Shown: in pieces, positions 45,875-56,735 of the stretch | How the letters are laid out: each line of letters begins with the position of its first letter | Position numbering within the stretch: position 1 is the first letter of the stretch | Source: Lycorma delicatula | Taxonomy: Eukaryota; Arthropoda; Insecta; Hemiptera; Fulgoridae | Length of the DNA: 64,000 nt | Assembly: GCF_047948215.1 (NCBI RefSeq) | Contig: NC_134456.1 | Span: 10,999,730 to 11,063,729 of the forward strand | Direction of reading: 5' to 3' | Notes under the pieces: generated by a model | Told to the model about the DNA's origin: nothing | The model's database searches: none | The model's input: only the letters and a program-made list of their open reading frames with translations | Translations under genes and position numbers: made by a program

Positions 45875-46184
45875 CGCACAACTCCCTTGGCGGGTTAAAT
45901 CTTGCTGTCATTTTTCCTAAGAAGGGTTATTGTTTCTTTCGATTATTTTGTTCATTTTTTAATGTTTGATGAGACCTCCTGCTTTCTAAGCCGTGTTTAC
46001 AAATTAAAAAAATCATTTTCCAAACCTTCCAACTGCAAGCTTTTACATGTTTTTGTTCTGAAAACTCTCTTATCTGCCGCTGTAAAACATTGGAGATTTT
46101 TCAGAAAATTTGTACGTATGTTTTAAATATCTTTTGCGTATTATGCACGTTCGGTTTTCTGAATTTGTGTTGAAGTTAACACGG

Positions 46185-47090
46185 GGTAGATTTTTTTTAT
46201 GTATAGCGTTACGTACAATAGAGGTAATAAAAGGTGAGGTGACCCGACAGTGGTGGAAGGAAGTATGGGCAGAGACTAACGCTGCGGCCTGGACCAGAAG
46301 GTTAATAAGTGATTTGGACGCACGGCTGGATCGCCAACATGGCGAGGTGAACTTTTACATAACACAGATGATGTCGGGTCATGGATGTTTTGGTTACTAC
46401 TTAAAAAGATTCGGCAAGAGAGACACACCCAACTGCGACTACTGCCAGGAGGTGTACGACGCAGAGCATACGATGTTCGAATGCCGAAGATGGGCACAAT
46501 ACAGACAATTCATAGCAGTTACCTGAACGCGAATAACATAGTAGAGTGGTCGCTAAGGAGGGAGCAGAACTGGAACGTTTTTAACAATTTCGCCGGTACG
46601 GTTCTTCGCACTAAGGAAGAGGAAGCGCGACGAAGGAATCGTTAGGTTCAATCTTAAATAGGGATAGGTGGACAGCCCCGTCTCTGAGAGCCTGTATGCC
46701 GTGACCTGCAGGTTTCGGTGAGGGGACGGGGACTCCGGGGAGATTTCGCGGGGATAAAATTAAAAGACCTAGACCCGGCCGGCCGGCGTGGCTGGTTTTG
46801 GGGGTGCGCGCGCTCCTTGTGCTGGTCGCACCGGTTTGAGGCAAATGGCATAAAGACCGAGATCCGGTTTCTGTCGGCGGGGGTGGGGAACGGCATAGCC
46901 GGGCTTTGCCCTCGTCGGCGAGAATTAGAGGCAGGCTAGAAAAGATCTAGTACAGGGGCGGTTGACCTGCCGTGCCGGGTGTAAAACCGGTGGGCGGGAA
47001 GACCGCCTTAGAGTCAAAAGACACGTCTCTGGGCCGAGTATACTTAATTGGATGTCCGGCCCAGGGATGTAGGGAAGAAGAAAAAAAAAT
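46185..47090 (+). mobile_element. R1-clade LINE 3' end, 5'-truncated
   Basis: The coding part reads EVTRQWWKEVWAETNAAAWT, then HGEVNFYITQMMSGHGCFGY and CDYCQEVYDAEHTMFEC (C-x2-C-x7-H-x4-C), the hallmark end of R1-type proteins. A frameshift near 46495 moves the rest (YLNANNIVEWSLRREQNWN) to the next frame, ending KEEEARRRNR at about 46645. A GC-rich 3' untranslated region follows and ends in an A tract near 47080-47090. The coding half before the zinc-knuckle region is missing. R1-clade members include both rDNA-specific and dispersed lineages; this copy is not in rDNA. Confidence 0.88.
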
Positions 47091-48149
47091 AAAAGGTGAA
47101 GTAATTAATAAAGCGACGGTCCTACCTTAAATGTCATCTAAGATTTCGAAACTCTGACCTGTACGTGGAACAAATAAAAGCAAACGAGGTAAAAGTCTTA
47201 TATTATAATAATATAATATACTATACTAAGATGTTTTATTACTAAGATTTTTTTTATTTGATTATCTATTGAAAAAATTGAAATCAAATATATTTTTTAA
47301 CCATATACTACAAATGATTTCAAAATAAACACCAGTCACTGAAAACGGCTAAAAGAAATACTGTAAGCGTTCTGATGTTAATTTAAAATATCTGTTAATA
47401 TTAATTAAAAAATCTGTTAAATTAAAAAATATTAATATAAATTAAAATTTTAATCTGTTATTATTAATGTAAGATATCTGTTAATATCTGTTAATATTAA
47501 AATAAATTTGGTTCTATTTGTTATTAAAAAAACTAGGGTTCCATATTTTTTTCCGGTTTTGTCCGTACAAACTTTTATTTAAAATACTCTATAAGGTTTT
47601 AAAATATTAATTACTTAATTATGAAATATTTAGAATGCAATTGAGAAAGAATATCCAAATTTTCAGAAAAAAGATGTGGGTCCGATTTTATCATCTTCAT
47701 GAAATAAATTTTTTTTCTTAAAAATTGTGCAGTATTGAAAGTATAATTGGGAAAATCAAGATGTAATTAGATTTTATCAATTCCTTGATATTTAGACGTA
47801 GAAATTTATTTATCGGAAGGTTTATTTACTTCAAAAACTTGGCTGAGTTTGCTGAAATATTACTCAACAAGACTAAAAAAAAAATCATAGTTTTTAAAAA
47901 AAAATATGCGGGTAATATTTGTGACAAATTTCAACTTAATTTGTCAACGGGTTTTCGAGATTTGCTACAAAAAATGTTAGAAATATTATTGTATATTTCC
48001 AGTATTAAATCCAATCGCGTTAAAAAATAAGAATTTTAAATAACTTTTATTGTATTAATGCTCAATCTTTTACAACCAACAAAATAAAACTCTAAAATTA
48101 AAAATGGATTCTCTCTCTATTCTCTCTCTGTTTTAATTTTCTCCAAAAT
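47091..48149. other. AT-rich DNA without recognised gene
   Basis: Repeats of ctgttaatatta-like text between 47390 and 47510. No coding signal. An 81-codon frame (47785-48030) is Lys/Ile/Phe-rich without a motif. Confidence 0.5.
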
Positions 48150-48728
48150 TTAATGCCATCGGTGTCTATAACGTTTCTGAACATTAATGTCTAGTTTTTT
48201 GTGAATTTTCAGTCCAAGGGAAATTTTAAAAGAAATTTTGAAAGTTGACATTTGCATAATTCCAATACCAAAGATTTTGCCGATCGCTGTACTTTTACTT
48301 TGATGGTATGATGCTGTAGCAGGAATAGAGCTATAGCCGAGAAAGTAAAAATGTAGAGTATTGGGTACAGAAGAAGTGAAATCAAAATTTTGAAGCAAAA
48401 CAAAGTCAAATACTATTTTTATGTGATCAGATTCTTGATAAAAAAAAAAATTCTTAAAAATTTTTTGGTCACTACAAACATTACAACAGTTACTACGGTG
48501 ATCAGAACGATTTTTGATTACACGTAAAATTAGGAGGCGAAGAAAAGTAAAAGTAGAGATAATGATGAAGATAAAAACAAGCCGTAAGAGTACAAAATAA
48601 TTTATAAGATAAGAAGTCCGCGATAATTTTTCTAGTAATGGTGAAAATATAGTTGAGTAAAAGTACTCAAATAATGGTGGAAGTAACGGTGAAAAAGTAG
48701 GGATTTGTCGAAAATTTCTCCTCCACAC
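48150..48728 (-). CDS. Unassigned 192-codon reading frame, doubtful
   Basis: This is the longest frame here not explained by a transposon. It contains a strongly hydrophobic stretch (LINYFVLLRLVFIFIIISTF, about residues 41-60) that could be a membrane segment, and an RSDHRSNCCNVCSDQ segment. I recognise no family. The plus strand of this region is purine-rich with few pyrimidine-starting stops on the complement, so a long open frame on the minus strand can arise by chance. No start context, intron signal or repeat homology supports it. I treat it as probably spurious. Confidence 0.15.
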   Translation of the reverse strand: MWRRNFRQIPTFSPLLPPLFEYFYSTIFSPLLEKLSRTSYLINYFVLLRLVFIFIIISTFTFLRLLILRVIKNRSDHRSNCCNVCSDQKIFKNFFFYQESDHIKIVFDFVLLQNFDFTSSVPNTLHFYFLGYSSIPATASYHQSKSTAIGKIFGIGIMQMSTFKISFKISLGLKIHKKLDINVQKRYRHRWH

Positions 48729-48907
48729 ATTTAATTTTTCAGAAGAGTCATTTAAATGATGAGTTAAGATCTTTCAAGGCAAAAAGAGTATTGAAGAAAT
48801 TAAATATTTTGATGAAAAAGAAGATACGTCAACTAATAATCTTCAAATAAATAAACAAGGAGGTTAATTTATCTGAAGACATAATGAAAGAGTGATTCAG
48901 TAATATA

Positions 48908-48941
48908 CCAAAAGTGCTAAGTCATTACTTAGCACTTTTGG
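48908..48941. repeat. Perfect 15-bp hairpin
   Basis: ccaaaagtgctaagt, loop catt, exact complement acttagcacttttgg. No gene or transposon end adjoins it. Confidence 0.95.
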
Positions 48942-49269
48942 AAAGAAATGCACTTAGATAAACACTTAGAAAATCACGAAAGAGGGTGTTTGTTCAATCT
49001 GCTTTCCGGTTAGTAGAGAGTTTTTGGAGAATATTGTAAAGAGAAACAAATAATGGTACCCCAAAAAAAGTCATGATTTGAGTACATAGTCTAATTAGAT
49101 ATGGGAAGAGTCTTTGTGTGAAACCTTTGGTGTTAGAGTAAGGTACGGGATTCGCGCTTCTGCGAATCGGTTAATTTGATAGTTGAGAGTTGGAAGTTAC
49201 GGTAGATGGTTGTGGTCGGAAGAAGGTATAAGAAGGCGATAGTAAGTTGTATAAATACACTGATGGAGA
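48942..49269. other. Non-coding stretch
   Basis: No recognised feature. Confidence 0.45.
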
Positions 49270-49475
49270 TGTCTGCCGAGGCATTTGCATCAGTGGCATC
49301 CTGAGAGAGGCCAAACTGTTGACTGTGATGTGTTTTCAGGTTTAGAGGGTCTAAAAGACGACCTCCGGGAAGTCCATCAGGGTTCAGAACAAACAGGGTG
49401 TGACGACCGGGATTGTCAAAAGATGGTATCTTCCCCTACGGGGATCAGGCTCTTTGGAGACCAAGAAAAAAAATG
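49270..49475 (+). other. GC-richer island, possible LINE ORF1 scrap
   Basis: A plus frame reads FSGLEGLKDDLREVHQGSEQ and continues CDDRDCQK. The GLKDDLRE pattern is reminiscent of the middle of LINE gag-like proteins, but the match is too short to name. A T/A-rich edge follows. Confidence 0.3.
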
Positions 49476-49754
49476 TTATAAGCTTTTTTTAAAGAAGGAA
49501 ATATAGCGGTTCTTACCATGAAAAAATCAGTGTGATTCTTGTGGATTTAAAATCGAATTTATTGGTGAAGTAGAATATATAAACCGTTGCAGAATGACTG
49601 AAAGATGCTGTACGATCAGAGAATATTAATATAAAAAAATTTATCATGAACAATTCTAAGTTATTAGCTCTAACACTGAATTTGCAGTTTTTTATATATC
49701 CTGTCATCGATGCATTATAGACAAAACTTTCAAGTTTAAAATTTAACAATTTAT

Positions 49755-49970
49755 AACCGTTTGCGCTCGTCAGGCCGGCACTGCTGGCCACGTACTTCTC
49801 TGAGTCTACTAGGAATTATTTATGATGCCGCCGAGCACGCAGCTCGGGTGGCCAGCAGGGCTGGCCGGAAAACTTTCTGTGATAGATCGGCGGCCATATT
49901 GACCGCTCTGTCGCACCAGCTGGGAATTAATTTTAGAGCATTCACTGATATTTCTACATAGGATGAAAGA
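49755..49970 (+). repeat. GC-rich dispersed repeat G, copy 2
   Basis: Translation gives HCWP, then LLGIIYDAAEHAARVASRAG. The complement of 52.2-52.5 kb gives QHCWPQPF then RIIFHA and ARMANRAG in one frame. The two copies are therefore related at protein level and oppositely oriented around the piggyBac relic. Probably a LINE 5' coding segment. Confidence 0.6.
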
Positions 49971-50109
49971 ATGACAAATAAAAATTATATCTTAATTAAT
50001 CATATTTTATTTTTACAAAACTTTATAGTTGAAATAGATAAACAGAAATATATTTTTACAGTTTTTATAGTTACAAAAAATTGTTAACATGTGAGTGACA
50101 AACATTTTT

Positions 50110-51930
50110 TTTTTAATATTTTTGTGAGTGATATAATTCAAAGAACATACCAATATGTAGTCCTGGATTGGCAGAACAGGTTTTAAAAAAAATTTGCTTC
50201 GTTTTCTTTGCTGTCCAGGTCTGCGATCGCTGCACACTGCACAATCTTTGGTTTTTCTTTCTTCAAGAGGGTACGGAAGATGTTATTCGTCTGCTACATC
50301 TGAAGGTCTTCCTCTTTTTCTGGAATTTCGTATATTTCCAACAAGCTGCTTCACTAAAACCTTTCTGAATTGTCTTTGACGTAATTTTTTTTGGTTGTTA
50401 ACAATATTGTACAATATAAATGCATTCACCATGGAAGTTTCTAGGATCCAAAAAAGACTTTTCTCCACCATTTGATGGATTTTCTCGTGAAAGAATAGCT
50501 AGCTATATATTGATCTGCCACATCCACGCCACCCATGAATTTATTATACTTGCAGACCACCTTAGAGGCTCTTTTATCTCTTCTTCCTTACCCCCCTTTC
50601 GTATACGTCTGACTGTCTTTGTCAATCCATCAGTATATAGAGTACTTAATATTGGTACTAAGTTAGTGTCTTTCCACAACAACAAGGATATCTCATCATT
50701 TTTTTTATACAATTTAATATCTCCTATTTTCAACTTAAGTCTATTAATCTTTTTTTTTGAGTTTTTTCTTTGTGCTCTTACATGGTCAGGAAGCCCTTGC
50801 CTGTTTAGCATTATGGTCCCAGTTTATAAACTTGCCGTTTTAGGAGTGCTGCCGCCAGGTCCAAGTTTGTGTGAAATCTGTCAGTAAACACATGGAGACC
50901 TTTAATATCTCCATAGGCATCTTTGAGTTTTCCAACAAGATGAAGTACAATACGACTAGTGGATCCTAAATCAGATCTGGCCATACGGTCAACGGTCAGT
51001 TTACCAAAATAGGGTTCAATCGCACAGATATATCCAGATTTTGCTTCACTCAATACAAAGGTTTTTACGTCCCATCTTATTGGCTTGTCTTTGTTGTAGA
51101 CTTTGAACTGGATTTTTTCCTTAAATCCTACTGTGCTCTCATCTACATTTACGTGATTGTTAGGAATATAATATTCCCTGAATTTATTGTCGAGATAGAG
51201 GACAACATTACGAACCTTTCCAGACCGAGTCAGTGTGCCGTGTACTAGTCCAGATGGAGGTGGACCAACATGAAGGTTCCAAAATATTTGGGAAAACCTC
51301 TCTTTACTGAAAATCTCGTTAAAAAAAGGTTGTTCATCGACCCAGTTTGTTGAGAAGTAGTCGTCTATTTCAGTTTTTTCGTTCATTCCCATGTTTATAA
51401 TTATTCCCATAAATGCTTTCATCTCTTCAATACTGATATCTTCCCACGACCACCACATCGATTTTTTTTGGAGGGTGTATTTTTTGTATTTTTTCATGGG
51501 CGTACCAATTGGTTTCATTGGTTATTTCAGTAAATAAAGTATCTGTGAAGAATAGTTGAAAGAATTGTAAAGGGGTTTGTGGAATTTCACCAATTGGTGA
51601 CTTAAATTGACTAACCTGTAACCATTTATACTTTTGGAAGTCTTGATCGCCTTTCTTCCATTCTTTCCTATCAGAACCAGAATAATTTGTGTTATCTCTG
51701 TTTGTCTGTTCTTCCTCCACTTCATCTTCAAAATTATCCACACTGTTGTCAATAATGTCTATATTATTGTCCAATATATCGCCTTGGGTTTCATCGTCAA
51801 ACTCCTCACATACACTTGATTGTATATCACATTTCATGATCAGAATTGACTAGGAAATCTTCGTCACTGTCTGATGCACACAATAACTCTCCCACAGTAT
51901 CAGATGGAGATCAAAATCGGTATTCATTCT
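50110..51930 (-). pseudogene. piggyBac-type transposase relic
   Basis: Read minus, the N-terminal acidic region has SDTVGELLCASDSDEDFLVN. The DDE_Tnp_1_7-type core then includes EEMKAFMGIIINMGMNEK, VNVDESTVGFK (first Asp), LHVFTDRFHTN (second Asp), LLLWKDTNLVPILSTLYTDG (third Asp) and the hallmark MGGVDVADQY followed by SIKWWRKVF. A C-terminal Cys-rich remnant (CAVCSDRRPGQQRKRSK) corresponds to the piggyBac zinc-finger tail. At least four frameshifts split it (near 51840, 51500, 50815 and 50540, plus one near 50455). piggyBac transposases act at TTAA targets without leaving footprints. This copy has all three catalytic Asp residues but no intact frame. Confidence 0.9.
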
Positions 51931-52214
51931 TAGGTTGAAATATTTACAGTAAAAAATCAATTAAATGTATATACACTTATGTAAAAAAAAACGACTTAAA
52001 TTCTTCGCCAATATATATACAATAAACAAAACCACAATCACTTTAATTGATAAAATAACTAAACAAACGACGTAAAGGTGACGATGCTCAAACAGAAACT
52101 CGTAATCTTTATTTGGCCCTCGTTTTACGATCATATGGTTATTTAGATCACTTTCTACTTCATAGGTTGCAGCACATACCAAACATTGTACCAAGTAGGT
52201 TTATAACAGATGAC
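51931..52214. other. AT-rich 5' flank of the piggyBac relic
   Basis: A minus frame includes MVQCLVCAATYEVESDLNNH, which carries one Cys pair but no complete zinc finger. It may be 5' sequence of the element. Not assigned. Confidence 0.35.
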
Positions 52215-52870
52215 ATTTAAAAACATATTTATAAAACTGTTTATCTTCGTGGCCAGCATCGGTGGCCTCCCGAGTGTTCGAGTAATTTAATATTGGCCTG
52301 CCCTGTTGGCCATCCGAGCAACGAGCGCCTATGCGTGAAAAATAATTCTTAGTTGAGGCGTAAATGGCTGCGGCCAGCAGTGCTGGCCACCCGATCTGTG
52401 CGTCCAACCTATAGTAATGGTTATCGAGCGCAAAGAGCAAACACCCCCAAGGGCAACCGGTCCTCGCCGTTAAGCAAAACACAGTCACCTTGGAGTATCG
52501 TGGCAGCAGTCTCTGCCCGCTCTAGCCGACTCCCTTCTGGGGCTTTCCCACCGGGGCCTCCCCAACTTCACCAGGACACATCGACTTCCCCTTCCGGATA
52601 GCCGATATGCCCTTCCGCTAAGGAGCTACCCACCCCGTCCCTACTCTAACAGTTTCAGATGAGCTTTTCTTAGATCCTTCACTTCGCGACCCGCTCATAC
52701 CTTGAGGATTCTTTATGCCATCATCGGGGACTCCCGACCTCCCCCCACTCTTGAATGTGGGCGGACCCAAACACCCTAGGCAAAAGAACCAATGTTTCCT
52801 GACTGATATTATTGACTGATAGAGTTGTTGTGTAGTTATGAACAACAATCATAGTTCCTCGGTCGGTTTG
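52215..52870 (-). repeat. GC-rich dispersed repeat G, copy 3 (longest)
   Basis: The minus strand begins near 52870 with GC-rich text that includes a frame MSGSRSEGSKKSSSETVRVG. It passes the segment gagactgctgccacgatact shared with 8.9-9.1 kb and reaches the HCWP/ARMANRAG segment shared with 49.8 kb. It thus joins copies 1 and 2 into one family. The start resembles the beginning of a LINE ORF1, but the family is inferred from context only. Confidence 0.6.
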
Positions 52871-54479
52871 TAAGTAGTCATCCCTATCAGATCAGATGCA
52901 TTGACTCGACAGTAGGTCCTGGCCCTCCTCAACGTGGACAAAACAGGATCAGACCTACATCCGTAGAACAAAAAATCGAGAAGAAGGATTAACGAATAAG
53001 TAATAGAGGAAAGAATACTAACCCTCGGACGATTATTTTTTTTAATCTACTAGAAAAAAGGCGGGCCTTAGCCCGTTCGTATCAAGAAGTATAAATCGTT
53101 TGAACGAATGAATCGTTCATGCGCTGCGCGCAGCCGCCCGGCATACCACCATTGGTTCATTCTGCTAAATTGCGCCAATAGAAGCTAAAATAAAAATGTA
53201 AGCGCATACAACAAAGAAACTCAGGCATCATTCTTTTTTATGGGAAAAAAATATACAGCAAAAGCGCATAGAAACGAAGGGAAAAATTCAAAAATAATTT
53301 GAATGCACGTTAGAAATATAAATTTTATTATATTATTATAAGAATGTGCCTAATATATAACATGTATGTGTTTGAAAGTCTTTGTCAATGGTGTAAGTGC
53401 GTAGATCTTTGCACACGATTGTGTTTATATATATATATAACGTATATAAGGAAAAGATAACGCTGACAATTACTTTTTATATTAAGCAAAAGCAAAGAAA
53501 ATTGTTCTTTTGTAGGAGTCAACACATTAAAAGCTTCTTTTTTTTGTGAAGTGAAGCGATTTTATTACATTTCAGAAGAGTAAAGTCAGGTCAAGTGAGA
53601 GCGTGCTACAGTTCCATATCGTATGTAAGGTGAGACGAGCTGAAAAAAAGAAACTATTTTAGGATGACTAAAATATCTTGTCGTGTGATTTGACCGTTTT
53701 ACCGTTAGCCCATATACGGTATTCTCCAACACGAAATGTTCATCTTAACCTAACCCAATTGCCAGACTAGATTTTTTTAACACTTCTTTAATGAATCGAA
53801 AGAAATTCTTGTTTTTGCAAGTTTATTTGCGGTTCAAAATTTTTTACGTGCATTTTAAAAACATTATTTTAAAGATATCCAAAACAAAATAATTTTGTAC
53901 CTTATACGTAGATAATACTCAAAACTAATATAAATACTCACTGATTTATATACTACCTTTCAATTTCTATGGTAAAGGTAGATTAATTCATCAAATAATG
54001 AAAAATGGCAATAACTGCCAAAATTTACCGGAATTTGTATAGAGCTTGTAATTTAAATCTTTAATTTGAAATTAGTTTTACTATTACGACAATATTATTT
54101 ATTTTTGTTTCCAAAACAAAGTTTTTATAAAATAAAGAATCATAAATAATAATATTAAATTTAAGCATGAAAAATAATTAATAAATTTACAACGTAAAAG
54201 AGGTTTATAAAAGAGAAAATAAAATAAATAATAATATAACAATATAATTCTTACGTATATAATGACCGACTTTTTGTTATTTTATATTCTGTAATTATTT
54301 TGCGCAAAAAATATACAAAACATAAATTAAATGAGATAACTGAAAAAGCTATAATTTTTTTTTTAATTTAAAATTAAAGTTACTTTCTGTTTATAATTAA
54401 ACAGAAATTAACAAAATTAAACAGAAAATTTACTGTAATCGTAATTTGATTAAATAATGAAAAATAACTAGGAGACCCT
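52871..54479. other. Mostly AT-rich DNA with a small GC island
   Basis: A GC-rich patch at 53046-53170 begins ctactagaaaaaaggcgggc and is reminiscent of the fragment at 30462. No gene is seen in the rest. Confidence 0.45.
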
Positions 54480-55195
54480 ACGCAAGCATCAAGTTAAACC
54501 CCGTTCACCACTGTGACTCACTCAATAAGCGCGTATGAAAAACAATCTCAAATTGGGGTTATGTCGTTTGTCTGTTTTTTACCCACGACGGAACGGAGAC
54601 GTTATATGCGTTTGAGGTAAGAGGTTTTGTGTGTGTGTGTGTGTGTGTCTACTACGTCTGTTACCATTTTCTTCAAAAGATACTGGGCCGATTTCGATGC
54701 GATTTTTTGCATTACATAGGCATCACTTCAGAGCATGTTCTTAGACATGTTTTACGGTTATAGGCCACCAGGGAGCGCTGCAGTAGATGTGTTTCTCCAA
54801 AACGCCTTCGTGGGTTTTATAACATTTTTAATTTGATCACTTGTTATACAATATTATCTGTTTAAATTGACCGATACTGAAGGATGACCACTAATCTTCA
54901 TAAATATTTCAAATGCACAACTTCAGGTGTATTACAAAATCATATCTAAATTTTAGTGAAATTTATCTAGTTGTTTTGGAGATATTCGAGTTAGAACATT
55001 TTATATATGAATATTATTTTTGAGATTTTCAAGCCACAAAAATTTACGCATGTATTTTCGTAACTTTCATGCCTCAAACATAAAGAAAATTCATTTTCAC
55101 CCCCAATTCCACCATGCAACAGAAGGTAATACCGTAAGTATATTACGACTTACAGTAATACCGTAAGTCGGTAAAAATATATTTATTATTTTTAA
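54480..55195 (+). repeat. Dispersed repeat B, copy 1
   Basis: The segment from gacggaacggagacg through ccgatttcgatgcg, acataggcatcacttcagag and tagatgtgtttctccaaaac recurs at 61297-61515. Its right part (55040-55165) recurs near 2385-2480. A (GT)n run sits at 54628-54648. No protein is encoded. The arrangement fits a non-autonomous transposon of unknown class. Confidence 0.7.
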
Positions 55196-55919
55196 CAAAA
55201 GAAGTAATATATATAAAATTAATATTTCTAATTTATAAGATGATAATAAATAATTACATTAGTAAATATAATTTAAATCCGAAGATTTTTACTAAATAAA
55301 AAAAAAAAGACTAAATAAACGAATAGTAACGATAAATAATAATAAAAGAGATGTCATGAGTAAGCTTATTGTGGTCGTTGATAGTACTGAATGTAGAAAG
55401 TAGATGATAGATTTGTAGGATAGAAGTGAATTCCAGCTTATTCCAGAATTTATAATCTTCCATTATATTTTATAACTACGGTGTATCAGAAAAATCGAAT
55501 ATCATGTCGGTTAATTTAAAGATAATATAATATATTGATAGTAGACATTTGCATTGATTTAAAGTATTAAGAACTAAATTAAAATAATATAGTATAATAT
55601 AATGTAATACGGTCTTAATAATTTTGTAAATAACTACAAGATATCTAAATATAAAAAATTGAGGTATATCTGTACAATCTAAAAAAAAAAATAAATGTAA
55701 GTTATATTGACATTTTCATTAGTTAAAAGAAAAAATTGTAAAAATTGGTAACGAAATAAAAAGTATTAATAACTATTAATAAGTTAAGAAGCCATAGAAT
55801 TTTTTATGTTTTATACAAGAGTCTAAAATCTAGTTAGGTTAAAAAACCAACCAGAATCTGTTTTATTTTCACTGCAGAAAGTTTTTTTTTTGTTTTAATA
55901 AAGGACTGTTAGTTAGCTT
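55196..55919. other. AT-rich DNA without recognised gene
   Basis: No recognised feature. Confidence 0.5.
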
Positions 55920-56546
55920 CGTTTGGGTGAAAACGAAAACATGCCTATTAGACTGTTAGCCAAATTATTGGAGAGGATGTTCCTGCCGAGATTAAATGCA
56001 GGAGTAGAGGCCTCTGGAGGGCTACTTACGGATCAGCGTGGCTTCCGAGTTGGACGCTTTGCACTGGACTCCGTTGGGAGAGTTCTGAGCATTATGAGAC
56101 CTGTGGTTGCAGGAATGTAGTGGACCAGGAGAATTGGACCGATTGTGTTCTTGGATATTCGGAATGCCTTTAACGAAGTTCTGCTGCAAGTGATCTTTCG
56201 CGAGTTACGGGACAGGCAAATCCCGCCGTAACTAAGGAGAATCATACAGGAGTATTTCAGAGACAAGTACGCGATCGAAAATTCTGAGGAGGGAGAAGAA
56301 AGGTTCTCTGTCGAAAGGGGTGTCTCTCAGGGGTCAGTCTTGGGTTCAGCTTTGTAGAACATAGCATTTGATGGAGTAGTACGTAAAGAGAATCCGGAAG
56401 AGATCACACCAGTAGCGTTTGCAGACGACCTGGCGTTGGTATTAGTCAGTAAATCCGAAGAAGAGCTGATGGCTGTGGAAGAGGAGGCGATGGACTTGAG
56501 GGGATGGCTGACCACTATTGGGCAGAGGATTGTGGCGGAAAAAAAA
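55920..56546 (+). pseudogene. R1-clade LINE reverse-transcriptase fragment
   Basis: The plus frame reads MPIRLLAKLLERMFLPRLNA and EASGGLLTDQRGFRVGRFAL (RT fingers), FLDIRNAFNEV (motif A, with Asn-Glu where Phe-Asp is usual), VERGVSQGSVLGSAL (motif B), then VAFADDLALVLVSKSEEELM (catalytic FADD) and a DLRGWLTTIGQRIVAEKK tail. The frame is held almost throughout but interrupted by stops at about 56118, 56229 and 56354. Both ends are missing: the copy is cut off just after the FADD region in an A-rich tract. It is distinct from the R1-clade tail at 46.2 kb. Confidence 0.88.
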
Positions 56547-56586
56547 ATTATGGCGCAAAAAAAAAGTTAAATAATTTTTTTAAGGG

Positions 56587-56735
56587 TCAATCGTACGAAT
56601 ACGGCTGACCAATCAAAAAGTTACTAATTCACGCCAATCACAACCGTAAAAGGAAGTGACCAATTATAAGTCAATATAAAACAACCGATCATTATACCTG
56701 CTTTTAAACCAATCATAAGGCATGAACTAACTTAC
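56587..56735 (+). repeat. Phased CCAAT-motif array
   Basis: ccaat-type cores begin near 56587 (tcaatc), 56609 (ccaatc), 56634 (ccaatc), 56660 (ccaatt), 56685 (ccgatc) and 56709 (ccaatc). Steps are about 22, 25, 26, 25 and 24 bp. The spacer sequences are not conserved. A TATA-like tataaaa lies at 56675-56681. It could be a decayed 25-bp tandem repeat or a promoter-like cluster. Confidence 0.5.

Noticed and set aside
46611..46939. GC-rich frames on both strands after the R1-clade coding end
   Set aside because: They lie in the LINE 3' untranslated region; proline- and arginine-rich chance frames.
50420..50887. 155-codon plus-strand frame
   Set aside because: It lies antisense to the piggyBac relic, whose minus-strand motifs (MGGVD, WKD) explain the sequence.
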